Of a stretch of 64,000 nt of DNA, positions 1 through 6,621 are shown piece by piece. The translations under genes and the position numbers were made by a program. The notes beneath the pieces were generated by a model. The model had not been told where the DNA came from. It searched no databases and worked only from the letters and a program-made list of their open reading frames with translations. This DNA is from Desulfobacillus sp041396245 (lineage in GTDB: Bacteria > Pseudomonadota > Gammaproteobacteria > Burkholderiales > Rhodocyclaceae): assembly GCA_041396245.1 (NCBI GenBank), contig JAWKYW010000005.1:62001-126000 (forward strand), given 5' to 3'. Position 1 is the stretch's first letter; each line of letters starts with the position of its first letter.

Positions 1-227
1 GCCTCGGCGCGACGCTGCCGCTGATGGCGCTGGCCTACGGCTCGCGCCAGGCGCTGGCTTCGCGCAAGGCGGCGCTGGCCAGGGCGGGACGCCACGGCAA
101 GCCGATCCTCGGCGGCGTGCTGGTGCTGGTCGGCGCGCTGGTGGCCTTCGGCGTCGACAAGCTGATCGAGGCCCGCCTCACCGCGCTGATGCCGGACTGG
201 CTGGTCGAGCTCACCACCCGGTTCTGA
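1..227 (+). CDS. Cytochrome c biogenesis protein CcdA-like, C-terminal fragment
   Basis: The gene begins before the window; about the last 74 codons are visible (frame starting at base 3) and end with TGA at 225-227. The fragment reads LGATLPLMALAYGSRQAL, then a basic loop and a final hydrophobic segment (PILGGVLVLVGALVAFGVDK). The GATLP-LAYGSR signature followed by one last membrane helix is typical of the CcdA/DsbD membrane domain, which carries electrons from cytoplasmic thioredoxin to periplasmic thiols. The ECF sigma-factor gene starts 5 bp downstream, so they probably share a transcript. The family call is by recognition of a fragment only; the redox cysteines lie outside the window. 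Confidence 0.6.
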   Translation, partial: LGATLPLMALAYGSRQALASRKAALARAGRHGKPILGGVLVLVGALVAFGVDKLIEARLTALMPDWLVELTTRF

Positions 228-232
228 CGGCC

Positions 233-739
233 ATGCTCTTCAAGCTCGGATCCGCGCAGTTCGACCAGACGGTGCGCGCCTACAGCGCCGACCTCTACCG
301 CTACGCCTGGTGGCTCGTCCGCGACCGCTTCACCGCCGAGGAACTGGTGCAGGAAACCTTCGCCCGCGCCTGGAAGAACTGGGACAGCCTGGAGGATTTC
401 GGCGCGGTGAAGTCCTGGCTCATCGCGATCCTCAGGAACGAGCGCGCCCGCCTCTACGAACGGAAGCGCCTCGACATCGGCGACGACGATCCGCAGGACC
501 TGGAGCTGCCCTCCGGCGAGCGCCCCGGCGCGCAGCTCGAACTGGAGCAGCTGATGGAGCAGCTGCCCATCTCCTACCGCGAGCCGCTGGCGCTGCAGGT
601 GCTGGGCGGCTACGACTGCAGGGAGATCGCCGCGATGCTCGGCACCAGCGAGGGCGCCGTGATGACCCGCCTCACCCGCGCGCGACAGGCGCTGCGCGCG
701 CACCTGTCCGAACCAGCGAAAGCGAGGGTGACCCCATGA
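233..739 (+). CDS. ECF-type RNA polymerase sigma factor
   Basis: The 168-residue protein has the two-domain layout of an extracytoplasmic-function sigma factor. Region 2 (about residues 20-55) contains DLYRYAWWLVRD and AEELVQETFARAWKN, which contacts the -10 element. Region 4 (about 108-158) contains LPISYREPLALQVLGGYDCREIA and the helix-turn-helix SEGAVMTRLTRARQAL. No extra domains are present. Its stop codon overlaps the start of a zinc-finger membrane protein in an ATGA junction, the usual arrangement for a sigma/anti-sigma pair. The targets cannot be read from the sequence; the downstream genes for thiol, DUF3179 and arsenosugar functions are the natural candidates. Confidence 0.9.
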   Translation: MLFKLGSAQFDQTVRAYSADLYRYAWWLVRDRFTAEELVQETFARAWKNWDSLEDFGAVKSWLIAILRNERARLYERKRLDIGDDDPQDLELPSGERPGAQLELEQLMEQLPISYREPLALQVLGGYDCREIAAMLGTSEGAVMTRLTRARQALRAHLSEPAKARVTP

Positions 740-1431
740 CCAACTGCCTCGAATGCCGCCGCGAGAAACTCGCCGACCCGCGCCGCCTCTCGCCCGAAGC
801 CGCGGCGCACCTGAATGAATGCGCCGCCTGCCGCGCCTTCGCCGCCGGGATCGACGACAACGAGGCGCGCCTCGCCGCCGCGCTCACCGTGCCGGTGCCG
901 GAGGGCATCGCCGAGCGCATCGTCCTGCACCGCAAGACCGGCCACCGCTTCACGCCGCGCCTGTGGGCGATGGCCGCCGCCGTGCTGCTGACGCTGACTT
1001 TCGGCTTCCAACAGTGGAAGGACTTCTCCTCGCAGGAGTACGCCCGCCTGGCCATCGAGCACGTCATGCACGAGCCGGAATCCTTCACCACCACGCGCCT
1101 GGCCGACCCGCGGCTGTTCCATGCCGTGCTGAACAACTTCGGCGGCGAGCTGCACGCGCCGCTCGGCCGCGTGCGCTACATGAAACTGTGCCCGGTGCCG
1201 GAGGGCACCGGCTGGCACATCGTCTTCGAGACGGAGGAAGGAAAACTGGCGACGCTGATCCTCATCCCGGCGAAGCGCATGACGGGCGACGTGCAGCAGG
1301 CGCGCGTCGGCGGCTGGAACGCCGTGGCGCGTCCCGGCGGCCAGGGCTTCTACGCCGTCATCGCCGATTCGCCCGCCGCGCTCGACAAGGTCGACGCACT
1401 GGTGCGCAGCCGCCTGCGCTGGCGAGGATGA
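736..1431 (+). CDS. Zinc-finger anti-sigma factor (DUF3379-like)
   Basis: 231 residues; the ATG at 736 overlaps the sigma-factor stop. The N-terminus has C4-x2-C7 and then H25-x3-C29-x2-C32, the zinc-binding HxxxCxxC arrangement of ZAS anti-sigma factors. A single membrane helix follows at about residues 76-95 (LWAMAAAVLLTLTFGFQQW), and a periplasmic C-terminal domain of about 130 residues without recognised motifs. The layout implies that the cytoplasmic zinc finger holds the upstream sigma factor until a signal is sensed at or outside the membrane. The family resembles DUF3379 in its CLECRREKLADPRRL start. The anti-sigma role is inferred from motif and position. Confidence 0.75.
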   Translation: MTNCLECRREKLADPRRLSPEAAAHLNECAACRAFAAGIDDNEARLAAALTVPVPEGIAERIVLHRKTGHRFTPRLWAMAAAVLLTLTFGFQQWKDFSSQEYARLAIEHVMHEPESFTTTRLADPRLFHAVLNNFGGELHAPLGRVRYMKLCPVPEGTGWHIVFETEEGKLATLILIPAKRMTGDVQQARVGGWNAVARPGGQGFYAVIADSPAALDKVDALVRSRLRWRG

Positions 1432-2576
1432 ACATGCCGGCGCGCCGCTCGACCGCCGCCTGGCTGCTCGCCGCCGCGCTGCTCGCTCCGGCCGCCGCGC
1501 CCGCCCAGCCCGTGCTCGAAGACCGCCAGGCCTGGCCGAAGACGGACTTCTCGCGGCGCACGGTCGAGCTCGCCGAGATCCAGTTCGGCGGGCCGCCGAA
1601 GGACGGCATCCCGGCCATCGACCGGCCGCGCTTCGACAGCGCCAGCCAGGCGCGCGACTGGCTGGCGCCGCAGGAGCCGGTGATCGTGCTGCGCATCGGC
1701 CGTGCCGCGCGCGCCTATCCGCTGCAGATCCTGATGTACCACGAGATCGTCAACGACAGCCTTGCCGGCCAGCCGGTGGCGGTGACCTTCTGCCCGCTGT
1801 GCAACGCCTCGCTCGTCTTCGACCGCCGCCTCGACGGGCGCACGCTCGACTTCGGCACCACCGGCCGCCTGCGCAAGAGCGACCTGGTCATGTACGACCG
1901 CCAGACCGAGACCTGGTGGCAGCAGTTCACCGGCGAAGGCATCGTCGGCGCGCTGGCCGGCCGGCAGCTGCGCATGCTGCCCTCGGAGGTGGTCGCCTTC
2001 GAGGAATTCGTCGCCGCCCATCCGGCGGGCGAGGTGCTGTCGCGGCGCACCGGCCACACGCGGCCCTACGGCCGCAACCCCTACCGCGGCTACGACCGCG
2101 TCGGCCAGAACCCCTTCCTCTTCGACGATCCCGTCGACCCGCGCCTGCCGGCGATGGAGCGCGTGCTCGCCGTCGTCCTCGGCGGCATGACGCGCCTGCA
2201 TCCCTTCGCCCAGCTCGACCGGCAGGCGGTGATCAACGAGGCGCTGGGCGGCATCCCCTACGTCGTCTTCGCCCAGGCGCGCGTGCGCAGCGCGCTCGAC
2301 GCCGAACGCATCGTCGACGGCCGCCTCATCCCGGCCGCCGGCGCCTACCTGCGCACCCTCGACGGCCGCGCGCTGGAATTCGCGCAGCGCGAATCCGCCA
2401 TCGTAGACAGCCAGACCGGCTCGCGGTGGAACGCCCTCGGCGAGGCGGTGGCCGGCCCGCTCAAGGGCCGGCGCCTCGAAGCGGTGCCCGGCGGCGTGCA
2501 TTTCGCCTTCGCCTGGCTCGCCTTCCGGCCGGATTCCGAGATTTACGGCGACGAGCCGGCGGGGAGGAAGCCTTGA
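1428..2576 (+). CDS. DUF3179 domain-containing exported protein
   Basis: 382 residues. The ATG at 1428 overlaps the anti-sigma stop (ATGA); a second ATG two codons later is possible. Residues 1-25 form a signal peptide ending near APAQP. The mature part carries the DUF3179 hallmark CPLCNASLVFDR (about residues 122-133), YPLQILMYHEIVND before it, and TGRLRKSDLVMYDRQTETWWQQ after it. DUF3179 proteins have no settled function. The conserved CxxC-like CPLC and placement between an anti-sigma factor and a thioredoxin-like DUF1223 protein are compatible with a periplasmic redox or metal role, which is inference. It is probably translationally coupled to both neighbours. Confidence 0.85.
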   Translation: MNMPARRSTAAWLLAAALLAPAAAPAQPVLEDRQAWPKTDFSRRTVELAEIQFGGPPKDGIPAIDRPRFDSASQARDWLAPQEPVIVLRIGRAARAYPLQILMYHEIVNDSLAGQPVAVTFCPLCNASLVFDRRLDGRTLDFGTTGRLRKSDLVMYDRQTETWWQQFTGEGIVGALAGRQLRMLPSEVVAFEEFVAAHPAGEVLSRRTGHTRPYGRNPYRGYDRVGQNPFLFDDPVDPRLPAMERVLAVVLGGMTRLHPFAQLDRQAVINEALGGIPYVVFAQARVRSALDAERIVDGRLIPAAGAYLRTLDGRALEFAQRESAIVDSQTGSRWNALGEAVAGPLKGRRLEAVPGGVHFAFAWLAFRPDSEIYGDEPAGRKP

Positions 2577-3352
2577 GCGCGCGAGGCCGAATCCGCCTCG
2601 CCGCTGCGGCCGCCGGCTGCCTGCTGGGAGGCTTGACCCTGTCCCTGCAGGCCGCCTGCACGGCCGCTTCCGGCGGCGCCACCGCCGCGCTGGTCGAGCT
2701 GTACACCTCGGAAGGCTGCAGCAGCTGTCCGCCCGCCGACAAGTGGCTCTCCACGCTCGACGATCCCGCCATCGTCGCGCTCGCGCTGCATGTCAATTAC
2801 TGGGACGACCTGGGCTGGCGCGACCGCTTTTCCAACGCGCAGTTCTCGCAGCGCCAGGCGCAGTCGGTGCGGCGCAACAACGGCCGCGTCGTCTATACGC
2901 CGCAGGTCCTCGTCGACGGCCGGGATTTCCGTGAGTGGCGCAGCGCCGATGCTCTCCGGCGCGCCGTGCGCGAGGCGGGCGCGCGCCCGGCGCAGGCCCG
3001 CCTCGAACTGAGCGCCGACGAGGTGCAGCCGGCGACGTGGTCGGTGACCGTTCGGGGCACGGTGACGCGGCCGCGGGGCCGCGCCGTGGCCTACCTGGCG
3101 GTGTACGAAAACGGCCTGGCCAGCCGCGTCGGCGCCGGCGAGAACCGGGGCGCGACCCTGCATCACGATCGCGTCGTGCGCGCCTGGCTGGGGCCCCTGC
3201 CGGTCGACGCCGCCAACCCGGTCAGAATGAACCACACGCTCAAGCCTGCCGATGCCATCGACTTTTCCCGCGCCGGCATCGCCGCCCTCATCGAGGACGC
3301 CGACAGCGGAGAGGTCCTGCAGGCGCTGGTCATGCCGTTATGCCGCGGCTGA
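2573..3352 (+). CDS. DUF1223 thioredoxin-like exported protein
   Basis: 259 residues from a TTG start at 2573 that overlaps the previous TGA; GGGGAGGAAG just upstream is a strong ribosome binding site, and no ATG fits the signal peptide. Residues 1-30 are a signal peptide. The mature N-terminus is LVELYTSEGCSSCPPADKWL, the DUF1223 signature, with a CxxC pair in a thioredoxin-like fold. DUF1223 proteins are uncharacterised; the CSSC motif suggests thiol-disulfide exchange. Operon position with CcdA and DUF3179 supports an envelope redox role, by inference. Confidence 0.85.
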   Translation: MSARGRIRLAAAAAGCLLGGLTLSLQAACTAASGGATAALVELYTSEGCSSCPPADKWLSTLDDPAIVALALHVNYWDDLGWRDRFSNAQFSQRQAQSVRRNNGRVVYTPQVLVDGRDFREWRSADALRRAVREAGARPAQARLELSADEVQPATWSVTVRGTVTRPRGRAVAYLAVYENGLASRVGAGENRGATLHHDRVVRAWLGPLPVDAANPVRMNHTLKPADAIDFSRAGIAALIEDADSGEVLQALVMPLCRG

Positions 3353-3416
3353 CTTCACGCGACCGGATTTTCGCCTACCATCACGGAAACCAACCCCCCG
3401 CCCCCGGAGACGCCCG

Positions 3417-4379
3417 ATGCACGCCACCCTGCCCCGCCTAGTCGACACCCGCTTTCCCGCCCTGCGCCGCAAGCGGCTGGAGACCCTGCAGGTCAACCTC
3501 GGCTACCGCTGCAACCAGAGCTGCCTGCATTGCCACGTCAACGCCGGCCCGACGCGCACCGAGCAGATGTCGTCCGAAACGGTCGACGCCGTGCTCGCCT
3601 TCCTGCGCGCCTCCGGCGCTGCCGCGCTCGACCTGACCGGCGGCGCGCCCGAGCTCAATCCGCATTTCCGCCGCCTGACGGCCGAGGCGCGCGCGCTCGG
3701 CGCGCATGTCATCGACCGCTGCAACCTGACCATCCTCGAAGAGCCGGGCCAGGCGGACCTCGCCGAGTTCCTTGCCGCGCAGCGCGTCGAGGTGGTCGCC
3801 TCGCTGCCCTGCTATCTGGAAGAGAACGTCGACCTCCAGCGCGGCCAGGGCGTCTTCGGCAAGAGCCTGCGCGCGCTGCAGAAGCTGAACGCCCTGGGCT
3901 ACGGCCGCGAAGGCAGCGGGCTCGTGCTCAGCCTGGTGTACAACCCGCAGGGCCCGGTGCTGCCGCCGCCGCAGGCGCAGCTCGAGGCGGACTACCGCAA
4001 GCACCTCGCCGAGCGCTACGGTATCGTCTTCACGCGGCTCTTGACGCTGGCCAACATGCCGATCCAGCGCTTCGGCAGCACGCTCATCTCGAAGGGCCAG
4101 TTCAACGACTACATGGCCCTGCTGCAGGCGGCGCACCGCGAGCAGAACCTCGAGCAGGTGATGTGCCGCAGCCTGCTCAGCATCGACTGGCAGGGCTACG
4201 CCTACGACTGCGACTTCAACCAGATGCTGGAACTGCCGCTCGGCGCGGCGGGCGGCGCGCGGGTGCACATCAAGGATCTGACGACGCACGGCCTGGAGGG
4301 TGCTCCGATCGCCGTGGCCGACCACTGCTACGGCTGCACGGCGGGACAGGGCAGCAGTTGCGGCGGCGCGCTGGAATGA
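3417..4379 (+). CDS. arsS: Arsenosugar biosynthesis radical SAM protein ArsS
   Basis: 320 residues from the ATG at 3417, giving MHATLPRLVDTRFPALRRK, which fits the family. The radical-SAM cluster cysteines are C32, C36 and C39 in CNQSCLHC, followed by LDLTGGAPELNPHFRRL. The C-terminal domain ends in CYGCTAGQGSSCGGALE, the Cys-rich tail of the family once called radical SAM/selenodomain (TIGR04167 type), now linked to transfer of an adenosyl group to dimethylarsenite. Here the tail uses cysteine, with no in-frame TGA. Its stop overlaps the next gene (ATGA), and a matching glycosyltransferase lies at 8975. Arsenic methyltransferase ArsM is not in the window. Confidence 0.88.
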   Translation: MHATLPRLVDTRFPALRRKRLETLQVNLGYRCNQSCLHCHVNAGPTRTEQMSSETVDAVLAFLRASGAAALDLTGGAPELNPHFRRLTAEARALGAHVIDRCNLTILEEPGQADLAEFLAAQRVEVVASLPCYLEENVDLQRGQGVFGKSLRALQKLNALGYGREGSGLVLSLVYNPQGPVLPPPQAQLEADYRKHLAERYGIVFTRLLTLANMPIQRFGSTLISKGQFNDYMALLQAAHREQNLEQVMCRSLLSIDWQGYAYDCDFNQMLELPLGAAGGARVHIKDLTTHGLEGAPIAVADHCYGCTAGQGSSCGGALE

Positions 4380-6535
4380 ATCGCCACAGGATTCTCGCTG
4401 TCCTGCTCCTGGGCGCCGCTGTCGGCGGCTTCTTCGCATTCGGCCTGCACCGCTATCTCAGCCTCGACTGGTTCAAGTCGCAGCAGGCGGCGATCGAGGC
4501 CTGGCGCGCGGCGCATCCTTTCGCCGCCGGGCTCGCCTTCTTCGCCGCCTACGTCGCCGTCACCGGGCTGTCGCTGCCCGGCGCGGCGGTGATGACGCTC
4601 GCCGCCGGCGCCATCTTCGGCCTGGCCTGGGGCACGCTGATCGTCAGCTTCGCCTCCAGCCTCGGCGCCACCCTGGCGTTCGTCATCGCCCGCTTCCTCC
4701 TGCGCGACTGGGTGCAGGCGCGTTTCGGCGAGCGGCTGAAGGCGGTGAACGCCGGCGTCGCGCGCGACGGCGCCTTCTATCTGTTCACCCTGCGCCTGGT
4801 GCCGGTGTTCCCCTTCTTCGTCATCAACCTGGCGCTGGCGCTGACGCCGATCCGCGCCTGGACCTTCTACTGGGTGAGCCAGCTCGGCATGCTCGCCGGC
4901 ACCCTGGTGTACGTGAATGCCGGCACGCAGCTGGCGAAGATCGACTCGCTCTCCGGCATCCTCTCGCCGGGGCTGCTCGCCTCCTTCGTCCTGCTCGGCC
5001 TGTTCCCGCTCGTCGCGAAAAAGATCGTCGCGGCCGTCCAGGCGCGCAAGGCCTACGCCCGCTGGCCGCGGCCGCGGCGCTTCGACCGCAACCTGGTGGT
5101 GATCGGCGCCGGCAGCGCCGGCCTGGTGACGGCCTACATCGCCGCCGCGGTGAAGGCGAAAGTGACGCTGGTCGAGAAGCACCGCATGGGCGGCGACTGC
5201 CTCAACACCGGCTGCGTGCCCTCCAAGGCGCTGATCCGTTCCGCCAGGTTTCTTTCCCACGCCGGGCGGGCGCGCGAGTTCGGCATGCAGCGCGCGCAGG
5301 TGGGCTTCGACTTCGCCGAGGTGATGGAACGGGTGCATGGGGTGGTCAAGGCGGTGGCGCCGCACGATTCGGTCGCGCGCTACACGGCGCTCGGCGTCGA
5401 GTGCCTGGAGGGCGAGGCGAAGATCGTCTCGCCCTGGGCGGTGGACGTGAAGACCGCCACCGGCACGCAGACGCTCACCACTCGCGCGATCGTCATCGCC
5501 GCCGGCGCGCGCCCCTTCGTGCCGCCGATCCCCGGACTGGAGGAGGTTGGCTACCTCACCTCGGACACACTGTGGAACCTGCGCACGCTGCCGCGCCGCC
5601 TGCTGGTGCTCGGCGGCGGGCCGATCGGCTGCGAGCTGACGCAGTGCTTCGCCCGCTTCGGCGCGCAGGTGACGCAGGTGGAAATGCTGCCGCGCATCCT
5701 GATCCGCGAGGACCCGGAAGTCAGCGAGCTGGTGACGGCGCGCTTCCGCGCCGAGGGCGTCGACGTGCGCAGCGGCCACAAGGCGCTGCGCTTCCTCGTC
5801 GACAACGGCGAGAAGACGCTGGTCTGCGAGCATGTCGGCGCGCCCGGCGGCGGCGAGGTACGCATCGCCTTCGACGAAGTGCTGGTGGCCGTCGGCCGCC
5901 TCGCCAACACGACGGGCTACGGCCTGGAGGAACTCGGCATCCCGCTGGCGAAGACGCGCACCGTCGAGACCAACGACTACCTGCAGACGCTGTACCCCAA
6001 CATCTACGCCTGCGGCGACGTCGCCGGGCCTTACCAATTCACCCACACCGCCGCGCACCAGGCCTGGTACGCGGCGGTGAACGCGCTGTTCGGCAGCTTC
6101 AGGAAATTCAAGGTCGACTACTCGGTGATCCCCTGGGCGACCTTCACCGAGCCGGAGGTGGCGCGCGTCGGCCTCAACGAGCAGGAGGCGAAGGAGAAGG
6201 GCATCGCCCACGAGGTCACGCTCTACGGCCTCGACGACCTCGACCGCGCCATCGCCGATTCGGAGGCGCACGGCTTCGTCAAGGTGATCACGCCGCCGGG
6301 CAGCGACCGCATCCTCGGCGCGACCATCGTCGGCGAGCATGCCGGCGACCTCATCGCCGAGTACGTCGCCGCCATGCGCCACGGGCTGGGCCTGAACAAG
6401 ATCCTCGGCACCATCCACATCTACCCGACGCTGGCCGAGGCCAACAAGTTCGCCGCCGGCAACTGGAAGAAGGCGCACGCGCCGCAGAAGCTGCTCGAAT
6501 GGGTGGCGCGCTATCATGCCTGGCGGCGGGGATGA
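4376..6535 (+). CDS. TVP38/TMEM64 membrane domain fused to FAD-dependent disulfide oxidoreductase
   Basis: 719 residues. Residues 1-225 are a TVP38/TMEM64 (DedA-like) membrane domain with about five helices. From residue 240 there is a complete class-I pyridine nucleotide-disulfide oxidoreductase: FAD motif GAGSAGL (from 244), redox pair C275-x4-C280 in GGDCLNTGCVPSK, NAD motif VLGGGPIGCELTQ, YACGDVAGPYQFTH, and the C-terminal dimer motif HIYPTLAEANK carrying the His-Glu pair. It resembles mercuric reductase and dihydrolipoamide dehydrogenase but lacks a mercury-binding N-terminus and the C-terminal Cys pair. The ATGA overlap with arsS implies co-expression. The substrate is unknown; it may reduce a thiol or a metal/metalloid species at the membrane. 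Confidence 0.85.
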   Translation: MNRHRILAVLLLGAAVGGFFAFGLHRYLSLDWFKSQQAAIEAWRAAHPFAAGLAFFAAYVAVTGLSLPGAAVMTLAAGAIFGLAWGTLIVSFASSLGATLAFVIARFLLRDWVQARFGERLKAVNAGVARDGAFYLFTLRLVPVFPFFVINLALALTPIRAWTFYWVSQLGMLAGTLVYVNAGTQLAKIDSLSGILSPGLLASFVLLGLFPLVAKKIVAAVQARKAYARWPRPRRFDRNLVVIGAGSAGLVTAYIAAAVKAKVTLVEKHRMGGDCLNTGCVPSKALIRSARFLSHAGRAREFGMQRAQVGFDFAEVMERVHGVVKAVAPHDSVARYTALGVECLEGEAKIVSPWAVDVKTATGTQTLTTRAIVIAAGARPFVPPIPGLEEVGYLTSDTLWNLRTLPRRLLVLGGGPIGCELTQCFARFGAQVTQVEMLPRILIREDPEVSELVTARFRAEGVDVRSGHKALRFLVDNGEKTLVCEHVGAPGGGEVRIAFDEVLVAVGRLANTTGYGLEELGIPLAKTRTVETNDYLQTLYPNIYACGDVAGPYQFTHTAAHQAWYAAVNALFGSFRKFKVDYSVIPWATFTEPEVARVGLNEQEAKEKGIAHEVTLYGLDDLDRAIADSEAHGFVKVITPPGSDRILGATIVGEHAGDLIAEYVAAMRHGLGLNKILGTIHIYPTLAEANKFAAGNWKKAHAPQKLLEWVARYHAWRRG

Positions 6536-6540
6536 GATAT

Positions 6541-6575
6541 CCCGCCGTATTGGCGGGGCTGACTTTTGCCGCGGC
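6541..6575 (+). terminator. Possible weak terminator after the arsS operon
   Basis: CCCGCC (6541-6546) and GGCGGG (6552-6557) form a 6-bp GC stem with a 5-base loop, followed a few bases later by a short T4 run. It lies just after the oxidoreductase stop and before the next gene. The T-run is short and offset, so termination may be partial. Confidence 0.3.
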
Positions 6576-6621
6576 AGCAGCCGGGTGACGCTCCGCCGCG
6601 TGCACTGCTGAAGAGGATGGC

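Noticed and set aside
3353..3416. GGAAACC resembling an ECF -35 element before arsS
   Set aside because: Only about 30 bp remain to the ATG and no convincing -10 is present.
3417..4379. Selenocysteine in ArsS (the family has selenoprotein members)
   Set aside because: The C-terminal motif has Cys codons and no in-frame TGA; no SECIS was needed.
4300..6588. Long ORFs of 700+ codons in other frames of the oxidoreductase gene
   Set aside because: Arg/Ala/Gly-rich shadow frames, expected in GC-rich genes.
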